Source: Streptomyces sp. TP-A0356 (GTDB lineage: Bacteria; Actinomycetota; Actinomycetes; Streptomycetales; Streptomycetaceae). From it: a DNA stretch of 64,000 bases. Location: contig NZ_BBZJ01000019.1 in assembly GCF_001417775.1 (NCBI RefSeq), forward strand, positions 310,001 through 374,000, read 5' to 3'. The stretch's first letter is position 1. Each line of letters opens with the position of its first letter. Below the pieces are notes generated by a model. That model made no database searches. It saw nothing but the letters and a program-made list of their open reading frames with translations, and was not told the DNA's origin. The position numbers and the translations under genes were made by a program. Below are positions 54,655 to 63,710 of the stretch, in pieces.

Positions 54655-56852
54655 TGCACACCCGCTTCCAGCGCCTGGACGCCTCCTACAAGGCGCCCGA
54701 GGCCGAGCAGTTGTTCGCGACGACACAGGCGGTCCAGGGCACCTCGGGGAACGTCGCCGACAAGCTGGAGACGGTGGCCGGGGCGCTGGAGGACTACGCC
54801 GTCGAGGTCGCCGACATCGTCAAGCAGTTGGAGACGCTGCGCGCTCACGCGGCAGCGTTCGTGGCCTCCGTCCACGGCGATTCCGGCTTCTTCGCCCCCT
54901 GGCGCAAGGATCAGGACAAGGTCGACGAGCATCAGGCGCTGTGGGACGGGGTGAACACCGCGGTCGCGGCGTTCCAGCGGGCCGAGGTGACGTGCGCTGA
55001 CAAGATCACGGCGTTGGTGGGCGGCACCCAGTGGCACATCAACGACGGCAGCCCACAGCAGAAGAACGCCTACGGCTTCAGCGCCGACCAGCTGGCACAC
55101 GCGGACAAGCTGCCGTGGGGGAGCCCGGAGCACTACGAAGCACTGCCGGGTGGGATCGACTACCACCTGAAGCAGACCGGGCTGAGCATCTTCGACAACG
55201 CCAAGGGTGCGGTCGAGGGGCTGGTGGACCTCGTCAGCCCCGGCGAGAAGGGCAACGCCACCCGTGAGGGGCTGGCCAGGGTGGTCATCGGCGCCGAGGG
55301 CTACCTGATGGACCCGTACGGCGACAACCAGAGTCTCGACCCGCTCAACAAGCGGTTGATGGACGAGAACAAGCCGTATGCGAAGGAGCTTGCGAAGTCG
55401 TTCGTGGGCTGGGACGACTGGCAGACGAATCCCGGCAAGGCGCTGGGCACGGTCATCTTCAACGGTCTCACCCTCGGGTCGGGCCCGCTGGGCGCGGCCT
55501 CAAAGGCAGGCGCGGCGGCGGGCGAGGCCGGCGCGCTGGCCCGGGTGGCCGGCACGCTGTCCAAGGTCGGCGAGGTGCTGGACCCGATCGGCGCGGCGAC
55601 GAAAACGGCCGGCGCGGCGGCCCGCGCCCTGCCGAAGGTCTCCGACCTGGTCGCGGGCGTCCGGGCGGCCACGGAATCGGCGGCGACCGCGGACAGAGTC
55701 CACAGCGTCGTCGGCCTGTCCAACAACTACGAACTCCATGTCGAAGATGGTGAATTCGCAGTCCACAAGAACGGCGCCCCGGACAGCACTCCGGCTCCCC
55801 ACGAGCCGGCCGCCGCTGACCGAGCACGCGCGGTTCAGGCTTCCCGCGAGCAAGAACTGATCGGCGCGGGCGCTCACCCGCCAGGAGGCACTGCTCATGC
55901 CGGTGAGAACCGGCCGCCGGGGGCCGGCCACGACGGCCCTCACGTAGGCGGTTCTGGCGGTGATGTCCCGGGGCACGCCGGTCAGCCGCACGCGGGCTCC
56001 GCTCACGACCATCACGGAAACGGGTCGGACTCGCACTCGGAGGGCGGGCACGGCGCTGAGGGCTCTCAGCCTGGGCATGGCCACTTCGGACACACGGACA
56101 CTACGCCGGACCTTGGTGGCGGAGATGACGTAGGGCACTCGGATAACAGCCATGGGGCGGGTGAGGCGCACAGTGCGCCTCCTTCGGGTCCATTGGAACT
56201 GGGAGGTGAGGCCGAGCGTGAACTCCGGGAGGGGCTGCGCGGCATACCCAAGAACACCATGAAACCCAAGGTGGTCGAGAAGCTCATCACCAGGCTGTCG
56301 GAGCATCAGTCTGGGCGTGAAATGGCTGAAATCATCAGCTCTGGACGCTTCTCCCATGCGCGGGGTTTCAGGGACACGGTCTCGATGCTGGGGTCCGGAA
56401 TCCCTGACCAATTTCCGCGGGCTATTGATCAGATTCGGCTCGGCAATCAATTTTACGAGAGCGGTCTCCGGCACATTGAATTCGAGGTGAAGAATCCAAG
56501 CATCAAGGCAGATCTTGATGTGCGAGTGACGGACGACTCCGGAGACAGTTATGGCTATCAATTGAAGCGCCTGAACAACCCCAAGAACCCCTTCGAGAAC
56601 ATAACGAAGCCAGACAACCTCGGTCAGCTCTCAAAGTCGGAAGCCGATCACAGAATCATGCTCGTGGACGGACAGGGGACCGTCGCCGAGTGGGAGTCCA
56701 GGGGCATCCCGGACGAGCTCCTCCAGGTGCACCGCGGTGACCATCCGATCAAGAGCGAAAAGGGGCGTGGCATCCTGTTCGTGCTTCGACTGGACGACGG
56801 GACGATAGTGATTCCACCGGGTGCCAAGGCTGATCCACGAGGTGTTCTGTGA
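54654..56852 (+). CDS. Type VII secretion polymorphic toxin with His-rich linker and nuclease-like tip
   Basis: 732 codons after the frameshift. Residues 1-140 are a helical WXG/LXG-like module (FQRLDASYKAPEAEQLFATT). Residues 140-410 form a delivery region (YEALPGGIDYHLKQTGLSIF, then an Ala/Gly-rich helical part). Residues 410-516 are a His/Gly-rich linker (GHGHFGHTD, HDHHGNGSDSHSEGGHG). The C-terminal tip (about 540-732) carries KADLDVRV and YGYQLKRL, with Asp620/Asp622 and Gln636-x-Lys638, spacing like PD-(D/E)XK nucleases. The tip and next gene are AT-richer, typical of exchanged toxin modules. Confidence 0.7.
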   Translation: MHTRFQRLDASYKAPEAEQLFATTQAVQGTSGNVADKLETVAGALEDYAVEVADIVKQLETLRAHAAAFVASVHGDSGFFAPWRKDQDKVDEHQALWDGVNTAVAAFQRAEVTCADKITALVGGTQWHINDGSPQQKNAYGFSADQLAHADKLPWGSPEHYEALPGGIDYHLKQTGLSIFDNAKGAVEGLVDLVSPGEKGNATREGLARVVIGAEGYLMDPYGDNQSLDPLNKRLMDENKPYAKELAKSFVGWDDWQTNPGKALGTVIFNGLTLGSGPLGAASKAGAAAGEAGALARVAGTLSKVGEVLDPIGAATKTAGAAARALPKVSDLVAGVRAATESAATADRVHSVVGLSNNYELHVEDGEFAVHKNGAPDSTPAPHEPAAADRARAVQASREQELIGAGAHPPGGTAHAGENRPPGAGHDGPHVGGSGGDVPGHAGQPHAGSAHDHHGNGSDSHSEGGHGAEGSQPGHGHFGHTDTTPDLGGGDDVGHSDNSHGAGEAHSAPPSGPLELGGEAERELREGLRGIPKNTMKPKVVEKLITRLSEHQSGREMAEIISSGRFSHARGFRDTVSMLGSGIPDQFPRAIDQIRLGNQFYESGLRHIEFEVKNPSIKADLDVRVTDDSGDSYGYQLKRLNNPKNPFENITKPDNLGQLSKSEADHRIMLVDGQGTVAEWESRGIPDELLQVHRGDHPIKSEKGRGILFVLRLDDGTIVIPPGAKADPRGVL

Positions 56853-57859
56853 TTACGACGATGCCGGTCGGTAGTTGGTCATGGGAGACCAAAACGCCGA
56901 CTCAGGGAGCGGATGCCGCCGTGAGGTGTGTGCGACAGGCGCTGGACGTGTTGGAGGTGCTGCGGTCTCTTGGCCTGGCGCAAGGGGATGTGCACGCCGA
57001 CATCACGGTGGGCTCCAGAGACAACGCGGTCCTGCTGTCCTTGAAGCGTGTCCACGTGAGCTCGGTGGGCGCGGGCGCTGACCGAGAGGTTCTTCGTCAT
57101 CTGCGATCGGTGGACCTGGAGCACACCGGTATGGTGAGAATCGAACTGACCACTCCGGGAACCTGCCTGCGAGGCAGTGAGGCGCGCCTGGTTCAAAAGC
57201 TCTTCGAGATCTCCGTGGAGGCGTGGTCCAGTGGCGCAGGGACCGTGATGCTCAGCACGTTCTCCGACGCCTGGATGTCACACAACCTGCGTGGTCACAA
57301 GCAGCCCGAAGCGCAGGAAGCGAATGCTCCTCGCCTCGGGGGCGCTCTTGCGGCCATTACGAGACTGACCGAGGCTGAGGTCGTACCTTCAGACCCGACG
57401 TCGTACGGCGTGCCGACCGAGGTCGGATTTGCCGAACTGCCCGATGAGGATCCGGACCTGCTGGATTCCTGGCATATGTTCGAGGTTCCGCGCCGCACAG
57501 AGTTGCTGCAAGCTAAATTGCCGCCACGTGCATGTCTGTATGAAACGCAAACAGACCTTCCCGTCGATTTCGTAGAGGTAGCGAACAACGGTCTCACCGT
57601 CGGTTATCTCTGGGGAGCCGACGGTGATGACGCGGCAGGATACGAGCCGTACACACCCACCGGTGAAGCCTCGCTCGATGCCGGAGAGGAGTGGCTGGCA
57701 CGCCTGAGCCAGGCAAAGGAACGGGGGCTGCCTCCGTCCGAGGCGTTGCGTGAGCTCTCGTCCTGGTCGGGAAACGCGCGGTCCGGCGCCGTCCTGCCTG
57801 GCTCACTACGAACAGCGTCTTCCCTGGAAGATCTACAAGACCTCTCGGGGCGCGAGTGA
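56849..57859 (+). CDS. Uncharacterised protein, probable toxin immunity partner
   Basis: 336 aa starting with GTG overlapping the toxin stop by four bases. The N-terminal half (DITVGSRDNAVLLSLKRVHV, LTTPGTCLRGSEARLVQKLF, AWSSGAGTVMLSTFSDAWMS) is a compact alpha/beta domain of no known family. The second part (PVDFVEVANNGLTVGYLWGA) and the acidic composition suit binding to a nuclease. Position directly after the toxin tip and low GC support an immunity role by inference. The sequence predicts a soluble cytosolic protein. Confidence 0.65.
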   Translation: MITTMPVGSWSWETKTPTQGADAAVRCVRQALDVLEVLRSLGLAQGDVHADITVGSRDNAVLLSLKRVHVSSVGAGADREVLRHLRSVDLEHTGMVRIELTTPGTCLRGSEARLVQKLFEISVEAWSSGAGTVMLSTFSDAWMSHNLRGHKQPEAQEANAPRLGGALAAITRLTEAEVVPSDPTSYGVPTEVGFAELPDEDPDLLDSWHMFEVPRRTELLQAKLPPRACLYETQTDLPVDFVEVANNGLTVGYLWGADGDDAAGYEPYTPTGEASLDAGEEWLARLSQAKERGLPPSEALRELSSWSGNARSGAVLPGSLRTASSLEDLQDLSGRE

Positions 57860-57866
57860 TGAGGAC

Positions 57867-58865
57867 ATGACCCAGGACCTCATTGCCCTCACCCCGAGCA
57901 TGCCGGACGTCCGGACCATACTCGCAGGACTGTATGCCGGTGGGCCCGACCTGCATGTGGACCGCGTCTTCGACGGCGCTGCGGTCCAGCTGTGCGCCCG
58001 CGACGGGCGTCCCCTCGTGACCGTCGAGGTCCCTGTGCTCGTCCAGGTTCCAGGCGAGGTACGGCGATTGCTCGGCGCAGAGGCGCGGGCTACCGAAGAA
58101 CCGGTGTGGTGGACCGAGGTGCGGGCCACCACGGCGGTCGCCGAAGCCGGACGGCTCGCCGGATCCGTAGCAGGGAGGTTGATCGCCGTGCTGGGCGGGA
58201 CCGCCTGGCCGGCCGACACGGTGCACACCGACGTCGTAGCCATCCCGGGCATGGACGGTACGACAGCGGACCGTGGCCCGTTCGACATCGATGTCCTCAC
58301 CGACCAGGGCGCCCTGGTCATCCAGGACCGGCCCGTGATCGCCGCGACCAGCTGGCTCACCAACCTCATGCAGAGCACGGTCGGCTCCGCCCGTGAACTG
58401 CAGATCGTCACCCCGCCCGAGACCCGGCTGACCCTGCCCGTCCGTACTCTCCTGGCCAACATCCCCGCCCGCTGGGTCGTCCGGGATCCCACCTGCGGCT
58501 ACTACGACGGCCTCACCGGTGCCATCCTCCGCTGGCACGAAGGCCGCTTCGTCCGCATGCAAGAGCGCGCCGCAGTTGCGGCAGCGTTCGTCTCCAACGG
58601 GGACGCCCGGGACGAACGGCAGCTCCACCTCTCCCTCCATGCCGTCCACCCCGCCGACGAACACCTCCTCCTCGGCGGCGTTCTGGAAGCGGCCGGGCGC
58701 GCCCTCACCGGCGCCCCGCCCGTCGGCTGGTCCACCGCGGAACCCGTGAACCAGCCCTGGTCACCGCGCCAGGGTTGGAGCTGCCCGGGAATACGACCGC
58801 CGCAGATCAGAGTGGGCGCGGTATGCCGCGCAGGGAGTTGGACGACAGGCCGCGGCGATCCGTAG
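57867..58865 (+). CDS. DUF6177-like type-VII-associated protein, C-terminus probably truncated
   Basis: 332 aa starting MTQDLIALTPSMPDVRTILA, with VTVEVPVLVQVPGEVRRLLG, WLTNLMQSTVGSARELQIVT and STAEPVNQPWSPR near the end. This matches Streptomyces DUF6177 proteins that lie in type-VII-like secretion loci. After WSPRQ the reading becomes non-protein-like (GWSCPGIRPPQIRVG), so a frameshift near 58775 may have removed the normal C-terminus. Start 57867 lies seven bases after the putative immunity gene. Confidence 0.7.
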   Translation: MTQDLIALTPSMPDVRTILAGLYAGGPDLHVDRVFDGAAVQLCARDGRPLVTVEVPVLVQVPGEVRRLLGAEARATEEPVWWTEVRATTAVAEAGRLAGSVAGRLIAVLGGTAWPADTVHTDVVAIPGMDGTTADRGPFDIDVLTDQGALVIQDRPVIAATSWLTNLMQSTVGSARELQIVTPPETRLTLPVRTLLANIPARWVVRDPTCGYYDGLTGAILRWHEGRFVRMQERAAVAAAFVSNGDARDERQLHLSLHAVHPADEHLLLGGVLEAAGRALTGAPPVGWSTAEPVNQPWSPRQGWSCPGIRPPQIRVGAVCRAGSWTTGRGDP

Positions 58866-58982
58866 CACCGTCCCGGTACCGGCTGACCAGGCCGGCCACC
58901 GCAAGCGCCGCGCAGTAGTGGCGGACGTCCGCCGACCTTCGACCCATGAGGACTACAAGGCCCGGCAGGCCGTTGCGCATCT

Positions 58983-59435
58983 TCAGCGGTAGAGAACGAT
59001 GAGGGAGCCGAGCAGCAGCGTGGCTGAGACGGTGATCCCCAGGATCCGGTAGCGGCTCCACGCGGCGAGCGCGAAGCCGCATGACCACGCTCCGCCTACG
59101 ATGGTGGCAGCCCACGAGCCTGCGGTCGTCTGTGCGGCCTCGAGAGGAAGCGGCGCCAGCAGGATCGTCGGGGGGATGACGGCGAGCCGTGGCCTGATGC
59201 CCAACTGCTTGTAGACGACGATCAGCACGACCAGGGCGATCGTGATGACGAGCGGGATGGCTGTCAGGTCCCACCAGGTGAAGCAGAGGCCGTCGATCGA
59301 TTCGCATGCCTGGTTGCTGTGACGCTTGACCCACGAGAGGTAGTGCCCGGCGCCGGTGGCCAGAACCGCACCCGTGACAGCCGCGCCGAACACGCGCGGT
59401 ATGACGGGCCGTGGCTCCTTGAGGGTGGTGTTCAT
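58983..59435 (-). CDS. Four-helix membrane protein of unknown function
   Basis: 150 aa. Four hydrophobic segments: VFGAAVTGAVLATGAGHYL, WDLTAIPLVITIALVVLIVV, LAVIPPTILLAPLPLEAAQT and ITVSATLLLGSLIVLYR, with a short Cys-containing loop (NQACESIDGLCFTW) that could form an external disulfide. No family recognised. The ATG at 59435 lacks a strong ribosome site. Alone in its orientation, convergent with DUF6177. Confidence 0.7.
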   Translation of the reverse strand: MNTTLKEPRPVIPRVFGAAVTGAVLATGAGHYLSWVKRHSNQACESIDGLCFTWWDLTAIPLVITIALVVLIVVYKQLGIRPRLAVIPPTILLAPLPLEAAQTTAGSWAATIVGGAWSCGFALAAWSRYRILGITVSATLLLGSLIVLYR

Positions 59436-59538
59436 GCCTGCAGCTTTGCCTAATCGATGGCCCGGGGGCCTGAGTACGGATACTCAGGCCCCCGGATCAG
59501 TTACCTGTCACATCCCCCGGAGTGTCTGTTCCAGGGTG

Positions 59539-60039
59539 TCAGGGTGTCTGCGTAGAGGCGAGGCCCTGCGGCTTGGGATGGAAGGACCGCATCGACGGCG
59601 ACGGAGCGTCATGGTCCGCCTGCTCTCGCCCGGTTACCACGATGCCGTGAATGCTCTCGGGATCACCGCAGACGGCCTTGCCGTCGAAGTCGTCCCGCGG
59701 GTCGGAGAAGACCGCCCACGATCCGGCATCCTGAGTGGCTCCCTTCATATCGGTTGCGAGACCGTCAGCCAGAGTGCGTACCCAGTCGTTCTCAACGTCC
59801 GGTGGCAGCGGCAGTCTCAGCGCATCCGGCAGGCCGGGCGCCTGACGGAGCTGGTGGGCTGCGAGAGCCAGAGCCTCGGGTGACTCACCGTCCTCGGGAT
59901 GGCAGCCGAGGACCGTGAAGTCCACGAGACCCGGGGAGGGGAGCGTGACCGGCCTGCCCCCTTGGCACCGGTCGAGCTGGAGGCCAAACCCACCGAAGTC
60001 GCCGCTCGCACCCCCGGAACCCCTAGGCTGGCGGGGCAT
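59539..60039 (-). CDS. Hypothetical protein
   Basis: 166 aa from ATG 60039. The middle section is protein-like (TLPSPGLVDFTVLGCHPEDG, SPEALALAAHQLRQAPGLPD, DFDGKAVCGDPESIHGIVVT) and G/C-biased at third positions on this strand. No family recognised. It starts 34 bases from the divergent SWIM gene and shares its promoter region. A competing plus-strand frame at 59356-59883 looks less natural. Confidence 0.5.
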   Translation of the reverse strand: MPRQPRGSGGASGDFGGFGLQLDRCQGGRPVTLPSPGLVDFTVLGCHPEDGESPEALALAAHQLRQAPGLPDALRLPLPPDVENDWVRTLADGLATDMKGATQDAGSWAVFSDPRDDFDGKAVCGDPESIHGIVVTGREQADHDAPSPSMRSFHPKPQGLASTQTP

Positions 60040-60073
60040 CAACTGCACAACCACACCGGGGCGGAAAAGAAGC

Positions 60074-61750
60074 ATGCGTGGCCTCTCCGAGGCGAACCTC
60101 AAGACGCTGGCCGGTGCCCGTTCCTTCGAACGCGGCCTGGAGTACCTCGACGCGGTGTCCGGGATCGAGGTCGGTGACGGCTGGGTCACCGCGAGCGTCC
60201 ACGGCACGGAACGGTACGAGGTAGAGCTGACCCTGGACGGGCCCGGCGGGCCGGCCGGCGAGTGCGACTGCCCGTACGGCCTGGAGGGCAACTTCTGTAA
60301 GCACCTCGTAGCCCTCGGCCTGACGGTGCTCGCCCAGCGGGGGCGCCTGCCGCAGCAGCGGAAGGCGGCCCGGGAGCGCGCCCAGGATCTCGACGGGTGG
60401 CTGTCCGCTCTGTCCAAGGACGAGTTGCTCGCTCTGCTGCGGGAACAGATCGACGGGGACCGGCAGTTGCGGCGGCGCCTGGAACTGCGGGCCGCGAGCG
60501 CCCGCGGGGACCTTGCCGCGGTCCGGTCCCGTATCCGCGATCTGCTCGACATCGGACCCTTCGCGCAGTACGGGTACGTCGAGTACGCCGATGCCCGCGC
60601 CTACGCCGACCAGGCCGGGCAGGCGGTTTCCTCGATCGGCGCGCTGACCGGCTCGGGACGGGCCGCCGACGCGATCACCCTGGCGCGGGAGGCGATGCGG
60701 CTGCTGGCCGAGGCGGTGGAGAGCGTCGACGACTCAGCCGGCTGGCTCGGGCAGATCGGTGCAGACCTCGCCGATGCACACCTCGACGCGTGCCGTGCGG
60801 CAGGTCCCGACCCCGAGGAGCTCGCGCGCTGGCTGGTCGGCCATGCGCTCGGTGACATCGACGACGGCCTGACCGACATCGATCCGCTCGATTACGAGGA
60901 TGTCCTCGGCGAAGAGGGAATGGCCGTCCTGCGGAAGTCGGCGGTCGAGGCGTGGCGGGGCAACCGTCGCGGCTGGGCCCAGAAGCGTCTGATGGAGCGT
61001 CTGGCCAAGGCGGGAGGCGATGTCGACGCGGTGGTCGCCGTGCACGCGGCCGACCTCTCGCCGAACGGCCACACGCACCTGGTCATCGCCCGTGAGCTGG
61101 ACACGGCCCGGCGCTCCGAGGAGGCCCTGCGCTGGGCGGAACGCGGCATCCGGGAAACCCGGGACCTCTCCGCCGTCGACACCGCCCTCGTCGACTACCT
61201 CTGCGAACGCTACGCCCAGGCGGGCCGGCTCGCCGACGCTGTCGCCGTGCGCCGCGAGCACTTCGGTGCCCGCCGCACCCTGGCCGCGTACCAGCAGCTG
61301 CGCGCCGCCGCGCGGGCCGCGGACCGCTGGCCGGCCGAGCGCGGGGGAGCCCTTGCCCTGCTGCGTGCCGACGCGAAGCGGCGGCAACAGGGCTGGTACG
61401 GCGGCCCCGTCCTGGTCGACGCCCTGCTCGACGACAAGGACGTCGAGGCCGCCTGGGGGGCCGCCACCGAGACCGGCGCCGATGACCGGCAGTGGCTCAC
61501 CCTCGCCGACCAAGCACGGGCGACCCGTCCCGCCGACGCGCTCGGCGTCTACCTGCGTCTGGCCGAGCCACTGACCAAGCAGACCGGCAACACGGTCTAT
61601 GAGCAGCTTGTCGGCCTGCAGCTGAGCATCCGCGACTGCCACCACCGCCTGGGCACGGAGGACGAGTTCGCCGCATACGTCACCGCCCTGCGCACCGCCC
61701 AGAAACGCAAGCGGAACCTGATGCGGCTGATGGATGAACACGGTCTCTGA
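60074..61750 (+). CDS. SWIM zinc-finger protein with helical repeat tail
   Basis: 558 aa. A SWIM zinc finger lies at about residues 71-83 (CDCPYGLEGNFCKHLVALGL, C-x-C-x8-C-x-H intact). The remainder is a long superhelix of TPR-like repeats (ARELDTARRSEEALRWAERG, LADAVAVRREHFGARRTLAA). SWIM domains bind DNA or proteins; these proteins often accompany restriction-like or helicase systems, but none is adjacent. The ATG has only AAAAGAAG upstream. Confidence 0.88.
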   Translation: MRGLSEANLKTLAGARSFERGLEYLDAVSGIEVGDGWVTASVHGTERYEVELTLDGPGGPAGECDCPYGLEGNFCKHLVALGLTVLAQRGRLPQQRKAARERAQDLDGWLSALSKDELLALLREQIDGDRQLRRRLELRAASARGDLAAVRSRIRDLLDIGPFAQYGYVEYADARAYADQAGQAVSSIGALTGSGRAADAITLAREAMRLLAEAVESVDDSAGWLGQIGADLADAHLDACRAAGPDPEELARWLVGHALGDIDDGLTDIDPLDYEDVLGEEGMAVLRKSAVEAWRGNRRGWAQKRLMERLAKAGGDVDAVVAVHAADLSPNGHTHLVIARELDTARRSEEALRWAERGIRETRDLSAVDTALVDYLCERYAQAGRLADAVAVRREHFGARRTLAAYQQLRAAARAADRWPAERGGALALLRADAKRRQQGWYGGPVLVDALLDDKDVEAAWGAATETGADDRQWLTLADQARATRPADALGVYLRLAEPLTKQTGNTVYEQLVGLQLSIRDCHHRLGTEDEFAAYVTALRTAQKRKRNLMRLMDEHGL

Positions 61751-61767
61751 ACCGGAGGGCGTCTCTA

Positions 61768-61823
61768 AGAGCTCCGAACAGAATGCCGCGAACTGATCGG
61801 ACTCCCATTCTGTTCGGAGCTCT
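61768..61823. repeat. 18-bp perfect inverted repeat with CTAAG flanks
   Basis: AGAGCTCCGAACAGAATG and its exact complement are separated by 20 bases. CTAAG stands on both outer sides (61765-61769 and 61822-61826), overlapping the outermost two bases. It could be a bidirectional terminator between convergent genes or a miniature transposon remnant with target duplication. Confidence 0.6.
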
Positions 61824-61925
61824 AAGGCCCACCCGGCGCCCACGCCGCCCTCGAACCCCACTGCGGCTGGTGTCCGAGGTAGGAGTCCGGGGCCGACGTC
61901 GGGGAACAGTGTGGAGCTGCGCGTG

Positions 61926-63170
61926 TCATGTGAGGCTCGCGGCCTGTTCCCTTGTGTTCTGGGGCGCGTTCTCGCGGCGCGGGAGCAGCACCGGGGTGGT
62001 TAGGAGGAGGACTCCGGCGACAGCGATCGCGGTGCGGGGGCTGGTGATGGCGGCAAGCAAACCCCACACGGCGGTCAGGGCCGCGATGGCAGCGCTGCTG
62101 CTGACCGACCACGCGGACAGGGTGCGGGCGACCCGGTCGGGGTCGGTGTGGTCGAGCCGGTAGGTGGCCAGCACTGGGTTGAACAGGCCGCAGCAGGTCA
62201 CCAGGCCGAGTTGGACGGCGATGATGAGTACGATCCCGGTGACACCGGGCCGGACGAACGCCAATCCGACAGGCCAGCACGCACGCAGCGCCCCGGCGGT
62301 GAGGATCACCTTGTGCTGCCCGAACCGCGCCACGAGTCGGCGCGCCAGGCGTGAGCCGACGAGGCCACCGACGCAGGGGGCCGCGAACGCGAGGCCGTAC
62401 TGCCAGGGTGCGAACCCGAGGCGGCCCAGCAGGAGTACGGCGAGCAGCGGCTGGCTCGCCATGATCAGGCCGTTGACCACGATCGTGTTGAAGAACAGCG
62501 GGCGCAGCGCGGGGTGGGTGAGGATGTGGCGCCATCCTTCGAGCAGGTCGCCTACTCGCAGCCGCGGCGCACCGGTTCGCGCGGGGCGCGGTTCCGTACG
62601 GCCGATGGCGCGGATGCCCAGCGCCGAGAGCAGGTAGCTGACCGCGTCGGCCACCACGGTCGTCACCGGGCCGAACAGCCCGATCGCGGCCCCGCCGAGG
62701 GGTGGTCCGACCACAGTCGAGGTCCACGTCGTGGACTCCAACCTGCTGTTCGCGACGAGCAGGTCCTCCGGCGGCACGAGCGACTTCAGGTACGCGCCGC
62801 TGGCCGCCTTGAAGGCGATGTCGGCCGCCGCGGTGACGACGGAAACCAGGAGGAGTTGGGCGAAGCTGAGCCGGCCGAGCGCGAACGCGGCGGGGACGCT
62901 CATCAACGCCGCGAACCGGGTCAGGTCCATCGCCACCATGACCGGCCGCTTGCGACGGAACTCCACCCAGGGACCGAGCGGCACCGCGACCAGGGCTCCC
63001 ACGGCCCGCCCTGCGGCAGACAGCGCCGCCACCTGGGCCGGCCCGGAGTGCAGCACCAGGACCGCGATCAGGGGAAGCGCGCCGAAGCCGAGCCCCGAGC
63101 CGTACGAGCTGACGGCATACGCCGCCCATAACCACCCGAACCGACGCCCCAGCGCCCGCCTGCCCATCAT
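61926..63170 (-). CDS. MFS transporter (drug-exporter type)
   Basis: 414 aa with about twelve membrane helices. Landmarks: LWAAYAVSSYGSGLGFGALP (helix 1), the loop GPWVEFRRKRPVMVAMDLTR after helix 2, and GSRLARRLVARFGQHKVILT in the second half. Proton-driven export of small molecules is likely; the substrate is unknown. GAGGGG precedes ATG 63170; ATG 63167 is equally possible. Confidence 0.9.
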   Translation of the reverse strand: MMGRRALGRRFGWLWAAYAVSSYGSGLGFGALPLIAVLVLHSGPAQVAALSAAGRAVGALVAVPLGPWVEFRRKRPVMVAMDLTRFAALMSVPAAFALGRLSFAQLLLVSVVTAAADIAFKAASGAYLKSLVPPEDLLVANSRLESTTWTSTVVGPPLGGAAIGLFGPVTTVVADAVSYLLSALGIRAIGRTEPRPARTGAPRLRVGDLLEGWRHILTHPALRPLFFNTIVVNGLIMASQPLLAVLLLGRLGFAPWQYGLAFAAPCVGGLVGSRLARRLVARFGQHKVILTAGALRACWPVGLAFVRPGVTGIVLIIAVQLGLVTCCGLFNPVLATYRLDHTDPDRVARTLSAWSVSSSAAIAALTAVWGLLAAITSPRTAIAVAGVLLLTTPVLLPRRENAPQNTREQAASLT

Positions 63171-63256
63171 GCCCACCGCACCCCTCGCCGAACCGAACAA
63201 CCACCGCTGGCCACCGGCATCAAAGCGAGTGGGGGATGGCGAGATCAAACAACCGA

Positions 63257-63710
63257 TCAGCCAGGAAGCACAACCACTCGTTGTGCGGACAGCGTGGTCG
63301 GCGTGGATCTCGATGCGGTGCGCACCTCTGTGGCCGCCGCGGACGCGGCCTCACCCTCGTCGGCCAGGAGCCGGGGCTGCTCGGCCAGTTCGCCCTCACG
63401 TCCGACGAACAACCGGACGCGGACCCGCGGAGATTCCCGGCCCCTGGCGGCGCGTCCACCTCCTTGGCTTAGCGCACAGCCTCGGCCGGCAGCATCACCA
63501 CCTGGGCACCATCCCTGTTGATCGCCACACCGACACCGCCACCCACCGCCACGGACCGCACCGCCACGGACCGCGGACCCGTCGCGTGCGGACCGCCGCC
63601 TCCGGGCACAAGACTGTGCGTCATGGCCTGATCGTCGCGTTGTCCCCGGTGACGGCCGTGCCGATGGTCTTCGCGGCGATGGACCGCTCACCCGACGCTG
63701 TCACGTTCAC
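63257..63710 (-). pseudogene. Decayed N-terminus of an FxSxx-type ATPase/TPR gene
   Basis: The minus strand carries in order: VTASGERSIAAKTIGTAVTG (frame ending 63621, with ATGA overlap), MTHSLVPGGGG and PRSVAV...GGGVGVAINRDGAQVV up to an in-frame stop at 63469, then AKEVDAPPGAGNL, and in another frame RLFVGREGELAEQPRLLADE. This order matches the start of large Streptomyces proteins with AVAVGG, a PPG-NLP stretch and FVGRE before an NTPase domain. At least one stop and one frameshift break it, and the ATPase and TPR parts are missing. Confidence 0.5.
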
